Source of the DNA: JBLNCE01 sp050260415
GTDB lineage: Bacteria > Bacillota > UBA4882 > JAAYXC01
Assembly (NCBI GenBank): GCA_050260415.1
Contig: JBLNCE010000160.1
Coordinates: 1-63,704 of the forward strand
DNA length: 63,704 nt
Direction: 5' to 3'
Within the stretch, counting starts at the first letter, position 1. Every line of letters begins with the position of its first letter. The notes under the pieces are model-generated. The model did not search any database, was not told where the DNA came from, and saw only the letters and a list, made by a program, of their open reading frames with translations. The translations under genes and the position numbers were made by a program. Positions 27,251-34,784 of this stretch are shown piece after piece.

Positions 27251-27302
27251 TGGACTCTCAATATATAGTATTGTATAATTGAGGAAACACCATATATAGT
27301 AA
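27251..27302 (+). promoter_or_regulatory. nrdJ promoter with two NrdR boxes
   Basis: The -10 TATAAT (27274-27279) lies 17 bp after TGGACT (27251-27256). Two 16-bp sites, TCTCAATATATAGTAT (27256-27271) and ACACCATATATAGTAA (27287-27302), each match 13 of 16 positions of the NrdR consensus ACACwATATATwGTGT. Their centres are exactly 31 bp apart, the spacing required by this ATP-cone repressor. One site lies in the spacer and one just after the -10. Confidence 0.9.
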
Positions 27303-27320
27303 ATCGAGGAGGATCCAGCC

Positions 27321-29627
27321 ATGAGGCTTTCCGACAATGCCCGCACCGTCCTGGAGCGGCGCTACTTGAGAACGGAGGACGGGCGGCCCGTTGAGACCCC
27401 GGAGGAGATGCTCCGCCGGGTGGCCGCGAACATCGCGGCCGTGGAAGGGGCCGCTTTCGGCAAGACGCCGGCGGCGGTCGGGGCGATCGAGGAAGATTTC
27501 TTCCGCCTCATGGACGAGTTGCGCTTCCTGCCCAACTCCCCCACGCTCATGAACGCCGGCCGGGACCTCCAGCAGTTGGCGGCCTGTTTCGTTCTGCCCA
27601 TCGAGGACTCGATGGAGTCCATCTTCGAGACCTTGAAGACCGCGGCCTTGATCCATAAGAGCGGCGGGGGAACCGGCTTCAGCTTTTCCCGCCTCCGGCC
27701 CAAGAACGATACGGTCGGTAGCACCGGCGGCGTGGCCAGCGGGCCGGTCTCCTTCCTAAAGGTATACAACGCCAGCACCGAGGCGGTCAAACAGGGCGGC
27801 ACCCGCCGGGGAGCGAACATGGGCATCCTCCGCGTAGACCACCCTGACATCCTCGAATTCATCGAGGCCAAGCGGGAGAAAGGCGATCTCGCCAACTTCA
27901 ACCTCTCCGTGGCTGTCACGGACGCCTTCATGGACGCGGTCGCCAAGGGGGAGGACTATCTGCTGGTCAACCCCAGGAACGGCCGGCCCGAAAGCCGCCT
28001 GAACGCCCGCGAGGTCTTTGCCCGCATCGTGGAGTCCGCCTGGGCCGGGGGCGAACCGGGCGTCGTCTTCATCGACCGTATGAACGCGGCCAATCCCACG
28101 CCGCATCTTGGCGCCATCGAAAGCACCAATCCCTGCGGCGAGCAGCCACTCCTCCCTTATGAGGCCTGCAATCTGGGGTCTATCAATCTCTCGCTCATGA
28201 CCCGGGACAGCCGGGTGGACTGGGACGAACTCCGCCGCGTGGTACATCTCTCCGTCCGGTTCCTGGACGACGTGATCGAGGCGACCCGTTATCCCGTGCC
28301 GCGGATCGAGGAGATGGCCAAGGGCAACCGCAAGATCGGCCTCGGCGTCATGGGCTGGGCGGAGATGCTGATTCAGCTTGGCGTGGCCTATGACTCCGAG
28401 GAAGCCGTAGCCTTGGCCCGCGAGGTCATGTGCTTCATCAACCGGGAATCCAAGGAGGCCTCCGCGGCCTTGGCCGTTGAGCGCGGCCCCTTCCCCAACT
28501 TCGCGGGGAGCGTCTACGACCAGCCCGGCGGCGTCCCCCTGCGCAACGCCACCACGACCACCATCGCCCCAACCGGCACGCTGAGCATCATCGCCGAGAC
28601 CACCGGCGGGATCGAGCCGCTTTTCAGTGTAGCCTTTACCCGTCAGATCCTCAATGGCGACCGGCTGATCGAGGTCAGTCCCCTCTTCGCGCGCATGGCC
28701 GAGGAGCGAGGCTTTTGCGGCCCGGAACTGAGCGCGCGGATCGCCGCCCGCGGCTCGGTGCGTGACCTGCCCGAGGTGCCCGCGGATCTCCGGCGGCTCT
28801 TTGTCACCGCCCACGAGATCGGCCCGGAGTGGCATATCCGCATGCAGGCCGCTTTTCAAGAGCACACGGACAACGCCGTCAGCAAGACGGTCAACTTCCC
28901 GCGCGAGGCGACCCCCGACGACGTGGCGGAGGTCTACTTCCTCGCCCACCGGCTCGGGTGCAAGGGCGTGACGGTCTACCGCGACGGGAGCATCGCGGGC
29001 CAGCCCATGCGGAAGGGGCTGGACAAACCCGCGGCCGCTCAGTCCGAACCGCCGCCGCGCCCAGGGACTGCGCGGCACGTGGGCGAATGGGGCCGGATCC
29101 AGCCCGTTCACCGGCCGGTACGCCTGACCGGCCTCACCGACGCCAAAGCCACGCCCGAGGGCAATCTCTACCTGACGTTGAATCACGAAAACGGCCATCC
29201 CTTCGAGCTATTCGCCCAGATCGGCAAGGCGGGCAGCGACATCTCGGCCTTTACCGAGGCCATCGCACGCCTGATCTCCCTCTGTTTTCGCTGCGGCATC
29301 GACCCGGCCGCCGTGGCGGAGCAACTCGCCGGTATCGGCGGCAGCCGGTCGGTGGGCTTCGGCCCGCAGCGGGTGCGGTCCGTGCCCGACGCCATCGGGC
29401 AGTTCCTCCAGGAGTACCTCCGCCACCCCATCGCGCCGCTCGAAACGGACGCCCTCCAGGGCAAGTTGAACCTGGAAGACGCCGCCGCCGGACCCGAGGC
29501 CGCGGAGGAGGGCAACGAAAGGAACGCCAAGGTGCGCTTCAACCTCTGTCCGGCCTGCGGGATGTATGCGCTCGGGTACTTCGAGGGCTGCGCGAAATGC
29601 CTGGCGTGCGGGCATTCGGAGTGCTGA
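27321..29627 (+). CDS. nrdJ: Adenosylcobalamin-dependent (class II) ribonucleotide reductase
   Basis: A 768-residue enzyme that reduces ribonucleotides to deoxyribonucleotides using a cobalamin-derived radical. The active-site triad is STNPCGEQPLLPYEACNLGS with Asn270, Cys272 and Glu274. Cys89 and Cys283 would be the reducible pair. After the barrel comes a TSCPAD-type domain (about 590-700) and a C-terminal zinc or redox tail, CPACGMYALGYFEGC and CLACGHSEC. There is no N-terminal ATP-cone, so overall activity regulation seems absent. The ATG at 27321 is preceded by CGAGGAGGATC. The gene is monocistronic under NrdR control, with a B12 requirement implied. Confidence 0.95.
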   Translation: MRLSDNARTVLERRYLRTEDGRPVETPEEMLRRVAANIAAVEGAAFGKTPAAVGAIEEDFFRLMDELRFLPNSPTLMNAGRDLQQLAACFVLPIEDSMESIFETLKTAALIHKSGGGTGFSFSRLRPKNDTVGSTGGVASGPVSFLKVYNASTEAVKQGGTRRGANMGILRVDHPDILEFIEAKREKGDLANFNLSVAVTDAFMDAVAKGEDYLLVNPRNGRPESRLNAREVFARIVESAWAGGEPGVVFIDRMNAANPTPHLGAIESTNPCGEQPLLPYEACNLGSINLSLMTRDSRVDWDELRRVVHLSVRFLDDVIEATRYPVPRIEEMAKGNRKIGLGVMGWAEMLIQLGVAYDSEEAVALAREVMCFINRESKEASAALAVERGPFPNFAGSVYDQPGGVPLRNATTTTIAPTGTLSIIAETTGGIEPLFSVAFTRQILNGDRLIEVSPLFARMAEERGFCGPELSARIAARGSVRDLPEVPADLRRLFVTAHEIGPEWHIRMQAAFQEHTDNAVSKTVNFPREATPDDVAEVYFLAHRLGCKGVTVYRDGSIAGQPMRKGLDKPAAAQSEPPPRPGTARHVGEWGRIQPVHRPVRLTGLTDAKATPEGNLYLTLNHENGHPFELFAQIGKAGSDISAFTEAIARLISLCFRCGIDPAAVAEQLAGIGGSRSVGFGPQRVRSVPDAIGQFLQEYLRHPIAPLETDALQGKLNLEDAAAGPEAAEEGNERNAKVRFNLCPACGMYALGYFEGCAKCLACGHSEC

Positions 29628-29762
29628 ACTCGCGTCACTTGCAGCCGTCGCGAGGCAAGCGTTATACTGTGATCGGATACCGGGGGAGAGCGGCATGGAT
29701 GCCGGGTGAGGTGCGAGTCAGGGATGCGGGATCTTCGCCTCGCTTTTTTACCAACGCTACGA

Positions 29763-29793
29763 TAAGTTAACTTAAGACTTAAAACTTAAAACC
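29763..29793. repeat. ACTTAAA reiteration before the response regulator
   Basis: Degenerate units cTTAAgACTTAAAACTTAAAAC are repeated with a period of 7-8 bp. It may be another word-like intergenic repeat, or a binding array for the adjacent OmpR-type regulator. Confidence 0.4.
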
Positions 29794-29815
29794 CATAACT
29801 ACCGGAGGGATCTTC

Positions 29816-30529
29816 CTGGCCTCAAAGACCCCCACCATCCTGATCATCGAGGACGAAGCGAAGATCGTCGGCGTGCTCCGCGCCTACCTGGAGCGCGAGG
29901 GATACCGCGTGCTGGCGGCGGGCGACGGCGAAGCGGGTCTGCGCTTGGCCCTGTCCGCCAACCCCTCCCTGATCGTTCTCGATCTCATGCTGCCCAAACT
30001 GGGGGGCGAGGAGATCTGCGCGCGCCTCCGCCAGGGTTCGAACGTGCCGATCCTGATCCTCTCCGCCAAGAGCTCGACCCAGGACAGGATCTTCGGCCTG
30101 GACATCGGCGCCGACGACTACCTGCCGAAACCGTTCAGTCCCGCCGAGGTGGTGGCCAGGGTCAAGGCCCTCCTGCGCCGGGCGGCCGCCAGGCACACGC
30201 CGGAGGCCGCGCCGGTCCTCAGTTTCAACGGCGGTTATCTGGTGCTGGACGACCTCGGCCACGAGGCGCGCGTGGCCGGCCAGCCCGTTACCCTCACCCC
30301 CACGGAATACGCCTTGCTCAAGACCCTGGCCTCCCATCCGGGCCAGGCCTTTACCCGCGCCAGGCTGATCGAGGCGGCGCTGGGCTATGACTACGCCGCC
30401 GGCGACCGCGCCATCGACGCGCACATCAAAAACCTTCGCCGCAAGATCGAACCCGGTGCCGGGCAGGGCCTGATCCAGACCGTCTTTGGCCTGGGCTACC
30501 GCTTCGGAGGTGTGCGCGATGCGACTTGA
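29816..30529 (+). CDS. OmpR-family response regulator (first)
   Basis: A 237-residue regulator. The receiver domain has TILIIEDEAKIVGVL (acidic pocket), LIVLDLMLPKLGGEE (phosphoacceptor Asp) and ADDYLPKPFSPAEV (conserved Lys). A winged-helix domain covers about 140-237 (VTLTPTEYALLKTLASHPGQ). The frame has no ATG, GTG or TTG before the conserved start, but a CTG at 29816 lies 7 nt after GGAGGGA, so I propose a CTG start. Beginning at the ATG at 29873 would delete the acidic pocket. It overlaps the kinase gene by 11 nt. Confidence 0.85.
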   Translation: MASKTPTILIIEDEAKIVGVLRAYLEREGYRVLAAGDGEAGLRLALSANPSLIVLDLMLPKLGGEEICARLRQGSNVPILILSAKSSTQDRIFGLDIGADDYLPKPFSPAEVVARVKALLRRAAARHTPEAAPVLSFNGGYLVLDDLGHEARVAGQPVTLTPTEYALLKTLASHPGQAFTRARLIEAALGYDYAAGDRAIDAHIKNLRRKIEPGAGQGLIQTVFGLGYRFGGVRDAT

Positions 30530-31844
30530 GCTGCGCGGCAAGGTGCTGATCCTGACCCTGGTCACGGCCTTCGCCGCCGTCGCCTTGGCCAGCCTGGTGC
30601 TGAACAACCTGATCGCGCGCGGTTTCACCGGCTACCTGCGCACGGCCGAGGAAGACACGGCGCGGTCAGCCCTCGCGGAACTGGCGGACTATTACCGGCA
30701 GCACCGGACCTGGTCCGGCCTGCAGCGGACTTTCCTGCCCGGCATCTTGATGGCGGTGGCGGACGCCCGGGGCAATCTCGTCCTCTTTCGCCCGCCCATA
30801 GGCCGGGGCATGATGATGGGGCTTCGCGGCCCGGGGCTCGAACGAAGGTCGATCGAGGTCGGCGGCGTCACGGTGGGATATGCCTTGTTTCGTTTCACCC
30901 AGATCCCATGGACCACCGCGGCGGAACGGCAATTGCGGTCCGGCGTGAACAGGGCATTTCTCGCCGCGGGTCTCTCCGCCGCCGCGTTGGCGATCCTGCT
31001 GGGGCTCTACTTTGCCCGCCGCCTCACCGATCCCATCCGGCGCATCGAGGACGCGGCGCAGGCCATGGCCGGCGGCGACCTGGAGCGCCGCGCGGACGTC
31101 CCCGGAGATGATGAACTGGCCCACCTCGCCGCCACCCTGAACTCCCTGGCCGCTCGCACGCGGGACCTCCTGGACGAACGCCGCCGCCTGGCCGCTGACC
31201 TGGCGCATGAACTCCGCACGCCGCTGGCGGTGATCAAGAGCCTGAACGAGGCCTTTGCCGACGGCGTCCTGCCCGCCGACCCCGAGCATCTGGCCCAGGT
31301 CCGGGAGGAGGTCGACCGTCTACAGGGCCTGGCGGAACGCATCCCAGCGGCTTTCCTGGCCCAGGACCGCGCCGCCGCTCCCAAGATCGAGGTGGCGCTG
31401 AACGGCCTCCTGATAAACATGGCCGACCGCTTCGCCCTGCGGTTTAAGGAAAAGAACGTCCGTCTTACCTGGGACATCCCTCCGGAGAGGGTCGCGGTCC
31501 TTGGTGACGCGGAAGCCTTGACCACGGCCGTGGGCAACCTGCTCGACAACGCCCTGAAATACAGCCCGGCCGGGACCGCGGTCTCCCTGACCCTGCGCGC
31601 CGACGCTGATTGGGCTTCGATCGTCGTGGCGGACCAGGGCGCGGGGATCGAGCCCGCGCATCTCCCCCGTATCTTCGAGCGTCTCTACCGCGCCGACCCC
31701 TCCCGCAGCCGGGAGACGGGCGGCTACGGCCTGGGCCTCGCCATCGCCCGCGGCGTCGCCGAGTCCCATCGCGGCGCGCTGACCGCCGCTAGCGACCCCG
31801 GCCGGGGAGCGGTCTTTACCCTGCGGCTGCCGAGGATGAAATAG
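30519..31844 (+). CDS. Sensor histidine kinase (partner of first regulator)
   Basis: A 441-residue membrane kinase with transmembrane segments at about 8-30 and 146-168 and a short extracytoplasmic sensor between them. A HAMP linker follows, then H-box LAADLAHELRTPLAVIKSL (His near 230), N-box GNLLDNALKYSPAGTA, and G-boxes VADQGAGIEPAHLPRIFERL and GGYGLGLAIARGVAE. The signal is unknown. The ATG at 30519 follows GGAGG by 8 nt and lies inside the regulator gene, so both are co-translated. Confidence 0.9.
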   Translation: MRLELRGKVLILTLVTAFAAVALASLVLNNLIARGFTGYLRTAEEDTARSALAELADYYRQHRTWSGLQRTFLPGILMAVADARGNLVLFRPPIGRGMMMGLRGPGLERRSIEVGGVTVGYALFRFTQIPWTTAAERQLRSGVNRAFLAAGLSAAALAILLGLYFARRLTDPIRRIEDAAQAMAGGDLERRADVPGDDELAHLAATLNSLAARTRDLLDERRRLAADLAHELRTPLAVIKSLNEAFADGVLPADPEHLAQVREEVDRLQGLAERIPAAFLAQDRAAAPKIEVALNGLLINMADRFALRFKEKNVRLTWDIPPERVAVLGDAEALTTAVGNLLDNALKYSPAGTAVSLTLRADADWASIVVADQGAGIEPAHLPRIFERLYRADPSRSRETGGYGLGLAIARGVAESHRGALTAASDPGRGAVFTLRLPRMK

Positions 31845-31900
31845 GTTATTCTTCGCAGTGTTTTTGAAAACCGCATGGTACTTGGCGAGTCGTGCAGGCC

Positions 31901-31936
31901 TTATGGCGTATGGGTTCCGGGGCCTTTTTTATTAGG
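31901..31936 (+). terminator. Possible terminator after the first two-component pair
   Basis: AGGCC and GGCCT flank about 20 nt and are followed by TTTTTTATT. The stem is short, so this is only moderate evidence. Confidence 0.45.
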
Positions 31937-32005
31937 CCTTACTTGTACTTGGACTTGGCTAACTGAGTGCGAAGATCTTGATCTTTATGACCCGGAGGCA
32001 TGAAG

Positions 32006-32698
32006 ATGAAGAAGATATTATTGGTGGAAGACGACTTGAGCCTGATTGAAGGACTCAAATTCTCCCTGGCCAAGCAGGACTTTGACGTAACGGCCGCCCG
32101 CACGATTAGGGAGGCTGAAAATTGCCTGCGTCAAACGGACTATCATCTGATCCTGCTGGACCTGATGCTTCCGGACGGCAGTGGCTACGATCTTTGCCGG
32201 GCAGTCCGCCAAAGATCCGATATCCCCATCATCTTCTTGACCGCCGCCGACGAGGAAGTGAGTATTGTCATGGGCTTGGATCTCGGCGGTGACGATTACA
32301 TCGCCAAACCCTTCCGGCTGAACGAATTGATCTCCAGAATCCATGCGGCCTTGCGACGATCGGAGCGCGGCGCCGAACGGACGGCCGTCCTGAGCGCCAA
32401 TGGCATTACGGTGCGGCTGATGGAGGGCAGAGTCTTCAAAGACAATCGCGAGATCGAGCTCACCTCTCTGGAATACCGGCTGCTATGTCTCATGATGCAA
32501 AACCCCCGCGTTATTCTGTCAAAAGAACTGATTATGCAGAGACTGTGGGAAGACCAGGACAGTTTCATCGACGACAATACACTGGCCGTCTATATCAGTA
32601 GATTGCGCGAGAAGATCGAAGACCACCCCAGACAGCCCGTGATGCTCACCACCATCCGGGGAATGGGCTATAGATGGAATATCGTGCGAGGGGATTAG
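32006..32698 (+). CDS. OmpR-family response regulator (second)
   Basis: A 230-residue regulator with receiver motifs ILLVEDDLSL, LILLDLMLPDGSGYD (phosphoacceptor) and GGDDYIAKPFRLNEL, and a winged-helix DNA-binding domain (EIELTSLEYRLLCLMMQNPR). The start at 32006 is 7 nt after GGAGG; the ATG at 32000 is only 1 nt from it. It heads a four-gene operon of regulator, kinase, ABC ATPase and FtsX permease, the layout of antimicrobial-peptide or cell-envelope stress modules. Confidence 0.9.
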   Translation: MKKILLVEDDLSLIEGLKFSLAKQDFDVTAARTIREAENCLRQTDYHLILLDLMLPDGSGYDLCRAVRQRSDIPIIFLTAADEEVSIVMGLDLGGDDYIAKPFRLNELISRIHAALRRSERGAERTAVLSANGITVRLMEGRVFKDNREIELTSLEYRLLCLMMQNPRVILSKELIMQRLWEDQDSFIDDNTLAVYISRLREKIEDHPRQPVMLTTIRGMGYRWNIVRGD

Positions 32699-32700
32699 CG

Positions 32701-33948
32701 ATGGGCGTTTTCAGCAATAGGGAAGCCAGGGGTCTCCTGGGCGCGATGCTCTCCATATTTGGGGCAGGTATCATCCTGACACAGGTTTTTGCCTACATCA
32801 ACGCCCTGGAGATAAAGAACGGGATCATCCGGCACGATTACGAGTTGGCCGGCTACTTGCAGGAGGAATATCCGGAAGCGGCCTTGACGATCCCGGGCGT
32901 ATTCACCGCGGAAAAAACGGCGCGCCAGGCGGCGGCCGGCCGGGTTCTGTTGGCACGGGCGGGATACGGCCAGGAGACGGCGCTCTCTTTAATGCCATTG
33001 GCGGATCGGCTCTATCGCGGTCAGCGGCTCATCCTGGGACTGTCTCTTGCGGGGATTGGACTTCTTATTTTGCTCGCGACCTATCTCTTTCTCCGGGCGC
33101 ATTACCGCCGGATCGAGGCCTATATCGAGGAAGTGCGGGTAATCGCGGACGGCGGAACTCCGGCGAATCTGCGGGAGAACGAGGAAGGGAGCCTGTCCAA
33201 GCTGGCCGCGTCGATCCGCGCGCTGACGGCGACATTACGGACGCATATCGAGAAAGAGAAGCAGAGCCGGATCTTTTTGAAGTACACGCTGACGAACGTC
33301 TCGCATCAACTTAAGACGCCCCTAGCGGCCTTGATGATGTATACAGAGATTATGCAGGCGGAGAAGACACCAAACGACGTAATCACCGGGTTTTTGGCCA
33401 AGACGTGGAACGAACTGGAACGCATGCAAACCCTGATCGCCAATCTGTTAAAACTGGCCAGGCTGGATGCGGGGGTAATTGTGCTCAATCGGGGCGATGC
33501 GGTGATAAATGAGATTGTCCTGCAAGCCGTGGAGAGCTTTCAGGCCAGACTGCGGCAGGAGCAAAAGGCGGTGCACATATCGGCAAGCGGCCGGGTCGTC
33601 TATGCCTGCGATCGGGAATGGATGCTGGAGGCCCTGAGCAATCTGGTCAAGAACGCGGTCGAACATACCGCGGCCGGGGATGATATCGCGATCGTCATCG
33701 AGGAGACGCCGCTGATGGTCAGAATAACCATCCGGGATAACGGCGAGGGCATTCATCCCGATGACATCAGCCATATCTTCAAGCGATTCTACCGCAGCAA
33801 ATACTCGCAGAGGAAACAGGGCACCGGTATCGGGCTCGCTTTGGCCAAGACCATCGTGGAGATGCATGACGGCTTTATCACCGTGGAGAGCGCTCCGGGC
33901 AGAGGCGCCGTATTCACCGTCAATCTGCCGAGGCTTACAAAACTGTAA
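32701..33948 (+). CDS. Sensor histidine kinase (partner of second regulator)
   Basis: A 415-residue kinase with membrane segments at about 11-31 and 117-138 and a small external loop of some 85 residues. HAMP-like region, H-box NVSHQLKTPLAALMMYTEIM (His about 203), N-box LSNLVKNAVEHTAAGDD, and G-boxes IRDNGEGIHPDDISHIFKRF and QGTGIGLALAKTIVEMH. It starts 3 nt after the regulator stop with GAGGGG as ribosome binding site. Coupling to the FtsX-type transporter suggests sensing of envelope-active compounds; this is inference. Confidence 0.9.
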   Translation: MGVFSNREARGLLGAMLSIFGAGIILTQVFAYINALEIKNGIIRHDYELAGYLQEEYPEAALTIPGVFTAEKTARQAAAGRVLLARAGYGQETALSLMPLADRLYRGQRLILGLSLAGIGLLILLATYLFLRAHYRRIEAYIEEVRVIADGGTPANLRENEEGSLSKLAASIRALTATLRTHIEKEKQSRIFLKYTLTNVSHQLKTPLAALMMYTEIMQAEKTPNDVITGFLAKTWNELERMQTLIANLLKLARLDAGVIVLNRGDAVINEIVLQAVESFQARLRQEQKAVHISASGRVVYACDREWMLEALSNLVKNAVEHTAAGDDIAIVIEETPLMVRITIRDNGEGIHPDDISHIFKRFYRSKYSQRKQGTGIGLALAKTIVEMHDGFITVESAPGRGAVFTVNLPRLTKL

Positions 33949-34100
33949 GCCTCGATTCATCTTGGCGTAAGATTGATTTGCTATCTTATATGCAAGCTCT
34001 TTAATCCTATCGTAACGATGTCCGGCGAAACGGCGATAGTTTGCGTTACATATAGCTTGTGGGGCATCAGCCACAAGACTATCCGGGCCGGGGTGAGAAG

Positions 34101-34784
34101 ATGGAGATCTTAAACGTAAATAAGTTATCCAAGACCTACGGGCAAGGCGAGACGAGGGTGGATGCGCTGAAAGAAGCGTCGTTCTCCGTGGCGAAGGGCG
34201 AATTCGTATCGGTCGTCGGGCCGTCTGGCTCGGGAAAGAGCACCCTGCTCAATCTGGTCGGGGCTCTGGACACCCCGACATCAGGCCGGGTCTACCTTGA
34301 CGGCAGGGATGTTTTCGCCATGCCCCAGGAGGAACTGGCGGTCTTTCGCCGCCGCAATATCGGTTTTGTTTTTCAGTCGTACAATCTGGTTCCCGAACTG
34401 AACGTCGAGGAGAACATGGTCCTGCCGTTGTTGCTGGATTACAAAAAGCCCGATAGACAATATATTGACGAACTGCTGCATGTCCTGGGACTGACGGACA
34501 GGAGACACCACCTGCCCAATCAGCTGTCCGGAGGGCAACAGCAGCGCGCGGCCATCGGGCGCGCCCTCGCGGCTAAACCCGCGCTGATTCTGGCGGATGA
34601 GCCCACGGGCAACCTGGACAGCAAGAACAGCCGGGAGGTTATCAATCTACTCAAGCTCTCGGTGGACAGATATAATCAGACCCTGATCATGATCACGCAT
34701 AACGAAACCTATGCTTCCTATGCCGACAGGGTGTTCCGCGTCGAAGACGGTATGGTCGCCGAACTTGGGGGTAATCAAAGATGA
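34101..34784 (+). CDS. MacB/LolD-type ABC transporter ATPase
   Basis: A 227-residue ATPase: Walker A GPSGSGKSTLLNLVGALD, Q-loop IGFVFQSYNLVPELNVEENM, signature NQLSGGQQQRAAIGRALAAK, Walker B ALILADEPTGNLDSKN and H-loop MITHNETYA. It belongs to the mechanotransmission type that drives FtsX-fold permeases. The ATG at 34101 follows GGGGTGAGAAG. Its end overlaps the permease start (ATGA). Confidence 0.9.
   Translation: MEILNVNKLSKTYGQGETRVDALKEASFSVAKGEFVSVVGPSGSGKSTLLNLVGALDTPTSGRVYLDGRDVFAMPQEELAVFRRRNIGFVFQSYNLVPELNVEENMVLPLLLDYKKPDRQYIDELLHVLGLTDRRHHLPNQLSGGQQQRAAIGRALAAKPALILADEPTGNLDSKNSREVINLLKLSVDRYNQTLIMITHNETYASYADRVFRVEDGMVAELGGNQR

Noticed and set aside
27756..29198. 480-residue minus-strand frame
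   Set aside because: It is antisense to nrdJ, whose active-site motifs and promoter are unambiguous.
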